A program made the position numbers and the translations under genes. The notes below the pieces were generated by a model. That model saw nothing but the letters and a program-made list of their open reading frames with translations. It was not told the origin of the DNA and did no database searches. DNA of 64,000 nt from Prevotellaceae bacterium. Lineage in GTDB: Bacteria > Bacteroidota > Bacteroidia > Bacteroidales > Bacteroidaceae. Below, in pieces: positions 36,087 through 44,021 of this stretch. Position 1 is the first letter of the stretch. Each line of letters starts with the position of its first letter. The stretch is taken from positions 1 through 64,000 of the forward strand of contig JAQXTH010000008.1 in NCBI GenBank assembly GCA_029219385.1, read 5' to 3'.

Positions 36087-36452
36087 CTAACGACGTTTAT
36101 TTTTAAGATTTTGTAAATATTCTATCAACTCGTCGGCATCAACATTCTCTTCCTTAACGAAAGCAGACACCGCCGACAATAATGACCCACCGAAAAATCT
36201 CTCCACGAGACCACCGAAGCGGTTGCTTCCATAAGCAGTCTTTTCGATAATGGCATAATAAAGATAGCCGCGACCACAAGATTTGTGAGAAAGATAGCCT
36301 TTCTTTTCGAGCGACTGAAACGACGTGGCAACTGTGTTGACATTGGGCTTTGGCTCATCATAGAGCGCAACAACATCTTTTGGAGCACAAGGGGCATCTA
36401 TGGCCCAAATCTTCTCCATCACCTCTTCTTCTTTAAGCGTAAGTTTTTCCAT
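36087..36452 (-). CDS. BlaI/MecI-family transcriptional repressor
   Basis: 121 residues. Winged-helix domain (MEKLTLKEEEVMEKIWAIDAPCAPKDVVALYDEPKPNVNTVATSFQSLEKKGYLSHK, read in overlapping blocks) and a C-terminal dimerisation/cleavage region (FGGSLLSAVSAFVKEENVDADELIEYLQ). First gene of the blaI-blaR1-barrel operon. It should bind the palindrome at 36502-36555 and repress its own operon until BlaR1 acts. No beta-lactamase gene is nearby. Confidence 0.88.
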   Translation of the reverse strand: MEKLTLKEEEVMEKIWAIDAPCAPKDVVALYDEPKPNVNTVATSFQSLEKKGYLSHKSCGRGYLYYAIIEKTAYGSNRFGGLVERFFGGSLLSAVSAFVKEENVDADELIEYLQNLKNKRR

Positions 36453-36491
36453 AATAATAATGTGTTTTGAATTTAATCTATTTTACGACGG

Positions 36492-36523
36492 CAAAGATAT
36501 AACGAAATTTTTAGTTGAACAAG
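36492..36523 (-). promoter_or_regulatory. Promoter of the blaI operon
   Basis: On the minus strand CTTG (complement of 36520-36523) and TATCTTTG (complement of 36492-36499) are exactly 20 bp apart. One arm of the operator palindrome occupies the spacer. Confidence 0.7.
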
Positions 36524-36555
36524 GAGTTTTCGTATTTTTCAACTAAAAATTTCGT
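36502..36555. promoter_or_regulatory. BlaI operator candidate: 17-bp perfect inverted repeat
   Basis: ACGAAATTTTTAGTTGA at 36502-36518 is repeated in inverted form at 36539-36555 with a 20-bp gap. The proximal arm lies between the -33 and -7 boxes and the distal arm just upstream of -33, a layout suited to a repressor that blocks RNA polymerase. Binding is inferred from position next to blaI. Confidence 0.7.
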
Positions 36556-36839
36556 CAGAACATTTTCTCCCCTGCCGTTTCAATGCAAAGGCAAGAATAA
36601 AAAAGAAAGGTTGTGTCTTAATACATCCACTCATAACACAACCTCATTCAGAAAACAACACTAAATATCAGCCAATGCCCCACATTTTTTAGAATATTAT
36701 TCCACAAAAGCCCCATCAAAAAGAACTCCAAGAGAAACCATCTGCCTCTTGCCAACATATAAACCCAAATCGGGATAAAAAAATTGGCACACAAGACAAC
36801 AGAAGTGTCTTTATGTGCCAATCTGCAAAAAAAGTCAGA
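36556..36839. other. Intergenic region between blaI and the GH2 gene
   Basis: No gene seen. AGGTTGTGT (36608-36616) and ACACAACCT (36636-36644) form a hairpin whose minus-strand 3' side runs into TTTCTTTTTT, so it may terminate the GH2 transcript; it also shares both ends with the 17122-17247 element. Confidence 0.5.
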
Positions 36840-38660
36840 CTACGGCTTGTAGGTCTCTTTCAATTTCTTAAACCACTCGGGTTCTTTCCCGAAAATTTGC
36901 CTGAGTCTCTTCGCATCGAATTTCAACTTGCGGTCATAGGTATAAATGCCGTTTTGCTCTTGTTCGACATCGGTGAGTTGGGTATAGGTATATCCATTGA
37001 TATAGTCAAAGGTGAGCAATGTGTCGACCGTGCTCTCGAGACGCTTATAAAGGGCTTCGAGATCCTTTGGTCCTTCTCCATACCCCCATGTGTTTTCGGC
37101 ATACTTCTCAATAACCCAACCAATGCCACCCATCTCGTCAAGATAATACGGTTGGCCTTTATAGGCTGCTTCTTTGTCGCGGTTGAGCGTTGGCACAGTG
37201 CCTTCTGCCTTAGGAGTAAGCTGTTTTTTCAATTCAACGGCATTGCCCTCATAATCATGGAATGACCAAATATCGGTTTTCTTCTGATGATAGCCACCCG
37301 AAACGTCGTGAACCGGACGATAGTCCAATCGATGAGTGAGATCATAAACATCGGCCAACAAACGGTCGTGATTGATACCGTCGTTTGAGCGACCCCATGT
37401 CTCATTAAACGGAGTCCACATGATGATACTCGGATGATTGCGGTCGCGCTCTACAACCTCTTGCCACTCGGTGAGGAAATTGCGTGCAGCCGGAATGCCG
37501 TTGATGTCCATGCCCCACGAGGCAGCCTCACCCCAAGTAAGATAGCCAAGTTTGTCGGCCCAATAGTGGAAACGCTCCTCAAAGACTTTTTGATGAAGAC
37601 GTGCCGAATTGAAGCCCACCGACATCGAACGCCATATATCGGCTTTCAACTCTTCGTCTGTCGGAGCCGTCCACACTCCTTTGGGATAGAATCCCTGGTC
37701 GAGCACCATGCGCAGATACAGAGGTTTGTTGTTAAGAAACACTCGGTTTCCCTCAATATGAATTTTGCGCATTCCGGCATAGCCTTTCACCTTGTCAACC
37801 ACCTTGCCCGAAGCATCAATTACTTCATATTCCAAATCATAAAGGAAAGGACTCTCGGGCGACCAAGTCTTGACATTTTTAACCGGCAGCAAAACAGTCA
37901 TGGGCGTAGTGGCCTTTTCGGTGACATCGGCCACCACTTTTGAGCCATCGACCACTTTCACCCTGAGGCGCAAACCTTTCTCCAAAGCATAGAACGAGGG
38001 TTCCAGCACAAAACGACTGTTGTCGAGGTCGGGCTTGATATACACACTCTTCAAACCTGTGGGGGCAACAGCCTCCATCCAAACGGTTTGCCAAATACCT
38101 GTAACACGGGTATAGTAGCAACCTGCCGAATAGAAAGCATGACTCTGCTTGCCACCCGTCTGGGCACGACCACGCAAGTCATCTTTTACCCACAACACCA
38201 CGTTGGCCTGTTTGCCCGGCTCAACATAGTCGGTAATGTCGATCGAAAACGACGAACTGCCGCCCCAATGACGACCTGCCACCTTATTGTTTACATAAAG
38301 AGTGGCATAGTAGTCGACTGCACCAAAATTCATGAATATATTCTTACCCTTCCAATCTGCGGGAATTTCAACCTTGCGCTGATACCAAATGCCGGGAATA
38401 AAATCCTTATAGCCCACGCCCGATAATTCGCTCTCGGGGCAGAAAGGCACAAGAATCTTGTCCTTAAAGCCTTCGCTTTTGTCGAATTTGCGATCAATGC
38501 CCGTGTTGCTGAGGTCGATTGCGTAGGTCCACTCACCATTGAGGTTTACCCAATCGGTGCGTTCAAACTGTGGACGCGGATATTCCGGACGCGGAATGTT
38601 TGTCTGCGCAAACGTCATGACGGCAAAAAGCGCAGCAAAAATAGTCGTGAGAAATTTCAT
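36840..38660 (-). CDS. Secreted glycoside hydrolase family 2 protein (beta-galactosidase-like)
   Basis: 606 residues from the ATG at 38660 (signal peptide MKFLTTIFAALFAVMTFAQ; an ATG at 38720 would bury it). Order: jelly-roll sugar-binding domain (RTDWVNLNGEWTYAID ... WYQRKVEIPADW), immunoglobulin-like domain (~185-290), TIM barrel with RLHQKVFEERFHYWADKLGYLTWGE, the acid/base Glu in IIMWTPFNETWG, and the probable nucleophile Glu in YYLDEMGG. Likely periplasmic; the exact sugar (galactoside or glucuronide) cannot be told. No SusC/D pair is near, so it is not in a typical utilisation locus. Confidence 0.87.
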   Translation of the reverse strand: MKFLTTIFAALFAVMTFAQTNIPRPEYPRPQFERTDWVNLNGEWTYAIDLSNTGIDRKFDKSEGFKDKILVPFCPESELSGVGYKDFIPGIWYQRKVEIPADWKGKNIFMNFGAVDYYATLYVNNKVAGRHWGGSSSFSIDITDYVEPGKQANVVLWVKDDLRGRAQTGGKQSHAFYSAGCYYTRVTGIWQTVWMEAVAPTGLKSVYIKPDLDNSRFVLEPSFYALEKGLRLRVKVVDGSKVVADVTEKATTPMTVLLPVKNVKTWSPESPFLYDLEYEVIDASGKVVDKVKGYAGMRKIHIEGNRVFLNNKPLYLRMVLDQGFYPKGVWTAPTDEELKADIWRSMSVGFNSARLHQKVFEERFHYWADKLGYLTWGEAASWGMDINGIPAARNFLTEWQEVVERDRNHPSIIMWTPFNETWGRSNDGINHDRLLADVYDLTHRLDYRPVHDVSGGYHQKKTDIWSFHDYEGNAVELKKQLTPKAEGTVPTLNRDKEAAYKGQPYYLDEMGGIGWVIEKYAENTWGYGEGPKDLEALYKRLESTVDTLLTFDYINGYTYTQLTDVEQEQNGIYTYDRKLKFDAKRLRQIFGKEPEWFKKLKETYKP

Positions 38661-38748
38661 TTGTTGTTGATTATAAAATGTTAATAAATAGATTTGCAAG
38701 AAAATCCCATTGCAAGCCAACAGGCGAAAGAGAAATAAGCCTGCTCCG

Positions 38749-40188
38749 CTACTTGTTATCGTTTTTCTCTCTCAGCGTAAAAGCCGAAGACCCATCGAAG
38801 CAATGAGTGCATACCTTGCATTTGGGCAGACCGATAGAATCTACCAATGTCTCAAGTTTGGTAAACCTAAGGCTCGACAGGTTCAGGCGACGGGCTATCT
38901 CGTCAACCATGCGTTTATATTCGGGCGAATCGGTCTTGGTATAACGCTCCAACACCTCGTCTGACACATTTTCACCCTCAAAATCCTGTATCACCCGGCG
39001 AGCAATCAACTCCATGTCGCTCTTAGACGATGTGAAATTGATGAAACGGCAACCATAGACCAAAGGCGGGCACGCTATGCGCATATGAACCTCTTTGGCT
39101 CCTTGCTCAAACAACACCTTGGTATTGTCACGCAACTGGGTGCCGCGCACTATGGAATCGTCGCAAAACAACAGTTTTTTGCCACGCAACAAGTCTTTGT
39201 TTGAAATCAACTTCATCTTTGCCACGAGGTCGCGCATAGCCTGATTGCTCGGCATGAAAGAACGAGGCCATGTAGGAGTGTACTTTGAGACACAGCGCAG
39301 ATATGGCACACCTTTTCCGGCTGCATATCCCGTAGCCATGCCTATGCCCGAGTCGGGAATGCCACAGGCGCAATCCACCTCCGTGTCGTCCTCCTTGCCC
39401 ATTTGGCGACCACACTCAAATCTCACTTCTTCAACATTGCGCCCCTCATAACAAGAAGTAGGAAAACCATAATATACCCACAGGAAGGAGCAAATTTGCA
39501 TCTGCTTGTTGGGTTTGCGCAACTGCTCAAAGCCCTCAGCGTTGATCTTCACAATCTCGCCCGGACCCACGAAATGCACTGTCTCATAATCAAGGTTGGG
39601 AAATGCAGTACTCTCTGAGGTCACCGCCATGGCTCCCTCTTTTTTTCCAACCACAATGGGAGTGCGCCCCCACGAGTCGCGAGCTGCTATAATACCGCTC
39701 TCTGTGAGCAAAAGCATGGAGCAAGACCCCTTTACCTTATTATATACATTTTCTATTCCCTCAACAAAAGTGCGCCCTTTGATGATAAGCAAGGAAATAA
39801 GTTCGGTAGGATTGATACGCCCGGAGGTAAACTCCGACAGATGTTCGCCTTCGCGTATCAACTCATCGGCCAATTCTTCGAGATTATTGATTTTTGCCAC
39901 CGTGACCAATGCGAAACGCCCCAAATGGCTATTGGCCAACATCGGTTGCGCATCGGTGTCGCTAATCACGCCAATGCCGGCATGGCCGTCAAACTTTTCA
40001 AGTTCGTCTTCAAAACGAGGACGAAAATAAGAATTTTCAAGATTATGAATTTCTCGTTCAAAATGTCCGTCATGATTAACTGTTGCAATGCCACCACGAC
40101 GGGTGCCAAGATGAAATTGATAATCAGTGCCATAAAACACGTCTGCAATACACTTTTGTCGAGACACGGCTCCAAAAAAACCACCCAT
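38749..40188 (-). CDS. PurF-like amidophosphoribosyltransferase paralogue lacking the glutaminase residues
   Basis: 479 residues over the full PurF length. The mature enzyme needs Cys right after Met; here the start is MGGFFG, with Gly in its place. The oxyanion NG of AHNGNL-type sequences is also lost (VTVAKINNLEEL), and HRGQ is RRGG. The phosphoribosyltransferase half keeps its PRPP loop (LLFCDDSIVRGTQLRDN) and Cys groups (CACGIPDSG, CKVCTHC) like the Fe-S ligands of B. subtilis PurF. It may use free ammonia, have another substrate, or be regulatory. A canonical PurF is expected elsewhere in the genome. Confidence 0.85.
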   Translation of the reverse strand: MGGFFGAVSRQKCIADVFYGTDYQFHLGTRRGGIATVNHDGHFEREIHNLENSYFRPRFEDELEKFDGHAGIGVISDTDAQPMLANSHLGRFALVTVAKINNLEELADELIREGEHLSEFTSGRINPTELISLLIIKGRTFVEGIENVYNKVKGSCSMLLLTESGIIAARDSWGRTPIVVGKKEGAMAVTSESTAFPNLDYETVHFVGPGEIVKINAEGFEQLRKPNKQMQICSFLWVYYGFPTSCYEGRNVEEVRFECGRQMGKEDDTEVDCACGIPDSGIGMATGYAAGKGVPYLRCVSKYTPTWPRSFMPSNQAMRDLVAKMKLISNKDLLRGKKLLFCDDSIVRGTQLRDNTKVLFEQGAKEVHMRIACPPLVYGCRFINFTSSKSDMELIARRVIQDFEGENVSDEVLERYTKTDSPEYKRMVDEIARRLNLSSLRFTKLETLVDSIGLPKCKVCTHCFDGSSAFTLREKNDNK

Positions 40189-40418
40189 ATAGTATGTCTG
40201 TTATATACGATTATTTAAAGCAAAATAAATATTCCGAAATGAGAGTTCAAAGGTAATAAAATAATCTCAAAACACACATATACAACAGTCTACTTTTTTA
40301 AAACCCAAATCAATCATTAAACCACAAGAGAGTTTTTTCTATAAGAAATCCAATTGCCCCCTTGGCAGAAACTCCCAACATTTTTGTCTTGGTCGCAGAA
40401 AAAAAATCGCACCATTTT

Positions 40419-40513
40419 ATAGTTCGCTAAGTTAGCGAACTAAAGCACCCTAAGTTAGAGTGCTTAAACACCCTAAGTTAGGAAACTATAGCACCCTAAG
40501 TTAGGAAACTATA
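40419..40513. repeat. Array of four CTAAGTTAG units, 23-bp period
   Basis: Cores at 40427-40435, 40450-40458, 40473-40481 and 40496-40504 are spaced exactly 23 bp. Ends read ATAGTT and AACTATA, as in the 8645-8735 array; the first unit extends to a perfect GTTCGCTAAGTTAGCGAAC palindrome. It lies between the divergent PurF-like gene and tRNA-Arg. The rest of 40189-40630 shows nothing recognisable apart from a possible tRNA promoter around 40560-40585 (TTGTACTTTTG). Confidence 0.85.
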
Positions 40514-40630
40514 AAAACTTGTTGTTTCAATACACTTATACCGTGTTGCAAAAATTTGGTGGTATTGGATTTTTATTGTACTTTTGCAACCGCAAACCAA
40601 GCGAGAGTTTGCTACAACAGAAGAATAATG

Positions 40631-40702
40631 TCCCTGTAGTTCAATGGATAGAACAGCAGTTTCCTAAACTGCTGATCCGGGTTCGATTCCCGGCGGGGAT
40701 AC
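40631..40702 (+). tRNA. tRNA-Arg (anticodon CCT)
   Basis: Cloverleaf folds fully: acceptor GTCCCTG with CGGGGAT, D-arm with AGTTCAATGGATAGAAC, anticodon stem GCAGT/ACTGC with loop TTCCTAA (CCT at 40664-40666), T-arm CCGGGTTCGATTCCCGG. CCA is not encoded. Confidence 0.95.
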
Positions 40703-40714
40703 TTTTCAACAACA

Positions 40715-40778
40715 AAAAAGCGACCGACCGTCAGTTCACCTTTATTGTAGTGAGAACTGACGGTCGGTCGCTTTTTTT
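40715..40778 (+). terminator. Strong terminator after tRNA-Arg
   Basis: GCGACCGACCGTCAGTTC (40721-40738) pairs with its complement at 40754-40771, an 18-bp stem preceded by A6 and followed by T7. Confidence 0.9.
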
Positions 40779-40892
40779 GGCTATTGATTAAGGAACTTGA
40801 ACATAGTCATGAGGATAGTTTTGTATCTCATCCAAAAACCAAGCTTGGGTTCAAAACGTCATGTGATATTCAAATGGAAGAAAGCAACGAAA

Positions 40893-43787
40893 CTATCTCT
40901 TCTTCGGTTTCTTGTTGAAACGATAAATGGCATGTGCCATCACATAGCGTGGCAGTGAATTGAAGTAGGTCTCGGTGCGCCCCTGCGAATTGATTACCTG
41001 ACTATAGTTGCTCAAATTGCCAAGTATGTCAAATCCGTCAACCAACAGGGTGAGGCCAATCTTGGGAAATATCTTTGAGAGGCGGGCGTTCCAAACGAGG
41101 TCATTGGTATTGGCACTCGAGGTGGCATAACCGCGATGGCTGTAAATGGTGAGGTCGGTGGAGAGTTCTATATCCAAAGGCAGTTTGAGAAGAGCGGTCA
41201 ACCCATAATTAAAGTCCCAAAGGGTATAAGAATCAAAATCTTCACGAGAAGACGTGACATGACCCACACCCACATAACCTTTGAAACCGACAGAGTGCTT
41301 GCCCAAACCATATTTCAACTCTACCTTTTCTGTGCCCCACCATGTGTTGACCGTGCTACGCCAAGGCGTAACGTCCTTGTCTTCGGAAATATAGTCTACA
41401 CCGTGGTTCAGTTGAAGGAGCGTTTCGTCTTTGAGTGTCAACTTCTTTTTCTTGTCGAGCGGACACCAGTGCCAGATATTGGTATTCAGAGTGTAGTTGC
41501 CATTCACGCTCATAGGGCGATAATGGCGAATGCCCGTGGTACGGTCGAAAACATAAGTATAGGCCAAAGCATTGACCGTGGTATAGAAACTTTGCTTTAT
41601 CGTAAAGTTGCTTTGTCTCTTGGGACCGTTTAGAGCATAGAGCAAAGCCACCTCGTGATTAGTGATGTTTTTAAGGTCACTGTTGCCGGTGTGTATGTTG
41701 AGGGGGTCGGTGGTGTCTTCAAAACCTGCCAACAGACTTGTCATGGATGGGACGGATTGACTCATCTTATATTCCAAACGCAACTGAATACTGTCATTCC
41801 TTAGATACTTTATATAAAACTGAGGAGAAAAAAGAACGGCATTGCGTCGCGTTATACCCGAATATACATCGCCGTTGCCACGCGTATAGTCAAGGCGATA
41901 ATGATGATAATGCAACGGAAGCACTCCATATATATGCAGGCGATAGAAACCATTGTTTTTGCCCATAGGTTTCTTGTCTATAGCTCGTTCAAAAGTAATT
42001 TTACCGCCCAGGAAGTTATCGCTCTGATGAAAATCATAACTGTTGAGGTCATCAAAGAGTTGTTGCATGAAATCGATCTCGGAGGGCAGATTGCTTTCTT
42101 CGCGATTATAGCGCGAAAGGACTTTTCTCTTCATTTTCTGTCCGACCTCGGGAAAGAATCCCAAATTGGTCACCGTGGAGTTTTCTGTCATACATAAACC
42201 AAAAACAGGACTAAAAAGATATTCAAGCGCGCGGTCGGGCTTGTTTTTTATGAAAGTGTTTTGAAGTTGGGGAGCCACAGATGGCTGCGAGGGATATTGC
42301 AGATCATAACGGTCAAACGTATTGAAACGGTCGGTTGCATAATTTATTTTAGCCATTAAACCATAATCAAAACCGGCAGACAACACAGAATAAAAAGCCT
42401 GCATTCCTGTAGAAAGGCTATGACCGTCGGACTTAATGTCTCGTTCATATCTGTTGAGCATCATGCTGCGAAGCATTGTGCCGGTGCCATGTTGAATGCT
42501 GTCAAGCAAAGCCTTGCTCTTGATATAATTATATGGATTGTCGTCAAATGTGGCAGACAATGTGTTAGCATGGCGATTAAAACGCGAATAAGCAAAAGAG
42601 GGACTCAATTCCAGACCGCTCACTCCGTCTGCTTGTTTAAGTTCCCACTTGTGTGAGGTGCTGAAGTTGAAATTGTCATTGCGGCTTTGCGAACGGCTCT
42701 TGGCGTATGTGTTTCGGGTGTCAAGATATGTCTCAGTCATTGTCTCGGAATAATTGTCGGCATCGGTGTAAGACAACTCCGCATTGCCGCTTAATTTGTT
42801 TGTTGTATGTTTGGGTTTAAAGAGATAGTCTACTCCGCCCATCTTTTGCGACAAAAGCCCCTGAGGCATCTTGTCGGGTGTCCAGTTGGAATTTTCGCCC
42901 GGCTTGCGTTTGTCGTTGAGATTATTGAAATTGGCATAGCCACCTATACGCGAAGCATCGGTAAATCTAAGGGCAAAAAGTCTCGCAAGATAACGGTTTT
43001 CAGACCCCATGCCGACCTCTGCATTGCCGATAAAACCTATGGCATATTGTTTCTTGAGATTTACGTCCATCACATACTCACCCTCTGACGACCGCCCTTT
43101 CAATACATCCAAAGGGTCTTTGCGGTCATAAACCTTGAGGGTCTTCACCATATAAGAGGGCAAGTTTTCAAGCATTATGCGATTTTTGCCCTTAAAGAAA
43201 TCTTCGCCATTGAGCAACAGAGCGTCTATCTTGCGCCCGTTGACCTTTATCTCACCTTCGTCGCTCAATTCGGCACCGGGTATGGACTTTATCAAATTGT
43301 CCAGCATGGAGCCTTGGGCAAGATTAAAGGCATCGGCATTATAAACCACAGTGTCTCCCTTGTGATAAAACTTCAATTGGGTTGCCTTTACAACAACATC
43401 ATTCAACTTATGTTCTTTAGCCTTGCGCTTCATGTTTACAATAAAACCAAAACGTAACGACTCCATCTTCTTAAAAGGTTTTACCTCTACAGTCTTCTCC
43501 AAAAACTCATATCCTTGCTTTGAGAAAGTAAACCTGTAGACACCGCCCTCCTTTGGAATTTCAAGTATCCAAAAACCGCTATTGCCCGAAATGTTTACAT
43601 TAGAATTTGGATCGTTCTTTGAAACCAAAAACGTGTCTTTATAAACAGAAACATTAACCTTTGTCAACACCTCTTGTGTGACATGGTCTTTTGCAAGACC
43701 ATAGAAAAACGCCTTGCGAGATTGCGCAAACGAAAATAAGGATAAGAGCAAAGATATTGCCAAAAGAATAGTTCGATAATTCTTCAC
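40893..43787 (-). CDS. Outer membrane beta-barrel family protein (OMP_b-brl_3)
   Basis: 964 residues if translation starts at GTG 43787 (VKNYRTILLAISLLLSLFSFAQSRKAFF, a good signal peptide). An in-frame ATG at 43922 would give 1,009 residues but bury the signal behind another hydrophobic segment. Order: carboxypeptidase-regulatory-like domain (~25-140), plug-like domain (YNADAFNLAQGSMLDNLIKSIPGAELSDEGEIKVNGRKIDALLLNGEDFFKG), then a large barrel to the C-terminus. It is TonB-receptor-like but no transport substrate can be named. Paralogue of the broken gene at 31894-34808. G8 tract at 43932-43939 upstream. Confidence 0.82.
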   Translation of the reverse strand: MKNYRTILLAISLLLSLFSFAQSRKAFFYGLAKDHVTQEVLTKVNVSVYKDTFLVSKNDPNSNVNISGNSGFWILEIPKEGGVYRFTFSKQGYEFLEKTVEVKPFKKMESLRFGFIVNMKRKAKEHKLNDVVVKATQLKFYHKGDTVVYNADAFNLAQGSMLDNLIKSIPGAELSDEGEIKVNGRKIDALLLNGEDFFKGKNRIMLENLPSYMVKTLKVYDRKDPLDVLKGRSSEGEYVMDVNLKKQYAIGFIGNAEVGMGSENRYLARLFALRFTDASRIGGYANFNNLNDKRKPGENSNWTPDKMPQGLLSQKMGGVDYLFKPKHTTNKLSGNAELSYTDADNYSETMTETYLDTRNTYAKSRSQSRNDNFNFSTSHKWELKQADGVSGLELSPSFAYSRFNRHANTLSATFDDNPYNYIKSKALLDSIQHGTGTMLRSMMLNRYERDIKSDGHSLSTGMQAFYSVLSAGFDYGLMAKINYATDRFNTFDRYDLQYPSQPSVAPQLQNTFIKNKPDRALEYLFSPVFGLCMTENSTVTNLGFFPEVGQKMKRKVLSRYNREESNLPSEIDFMQQLFDDLNSYDFHQSDNFLGGKITFERAIDKKPMGKNNGFYRLHIYGVLPLHYHHYRLDYTRGNGDVYSGITRRNAVLFSPQFYIKYLRNDSIQLRLEYKMSQSVPSMTSLLAGFEDTTDPLNIHTGNSDLKNITNHEVALLYALNGPKRQSNFTIKQSFYTTVNALAYTYVFDRTTGIRHYRPMSVNGNYTLNTNIWHWCPLDKKKKLTLKDETLLQLNHGVDYISEDKDVTPWRSTVNTWWGTEKVELKYGLGKHSVGFKGYVGVGHVTSSREDFDSYTLWDFNYGLTALLKLPLDIELSTDLTIYSHRGYATSSANTNDLVWNARLSKIFPKIGLTLLVDGFDILGNLSNYSQVINSQGRTETYFNSLPRYVMAHAIYRFNKKPKKR

Positions 43788-43952
43788 AATGATTTTCTTT
43801 AATAATTTGTAAATATTAGCAACAATGCAACACCAAGAAAAACTTCTTTCGACACTGTCCTCTGTTATATAAACACCCAAGACGCAAAAACATATCAGCA
43901 AAATTATGAAAAAAATTAACAAAAGGCAATAGGGGGGGGTAAAAACAAAAAC

Positions 43953-43995
43953 AGAGACCGAATTTCCTAAAAAACGGGAGATTCGGTCTCTTTTT
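43953..43995. terminator. Terminator of the rpoBC operon
   Basis: AGAGACCGAATTTCC (43953-43967) and GGGAGATTCGGTCTCT (43976-43991) form a long stem with one mismatch; T-rich on the minus strand after the hairpin, 27 bases after rpoC. Confidence 0.8.
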
Positions 43996-44021
43996 AATAT
44001 AATATATCTTAAAAGCGCGGT

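Noticed and set aside
40519..40791. 90-codon plus-strand frame
   Set aside because: It reads through tRNA-Arg and its terminator.
36840..43787. Polysaccharide utilisation locus around the GH2 enzyme
   Set aside because: No SusC/SusD pair or sugar sensor nearby; the barrel protein at 40893 is of the OMP_b-brl_3 type and lies beyond a PurF paralogue and a tRNA.
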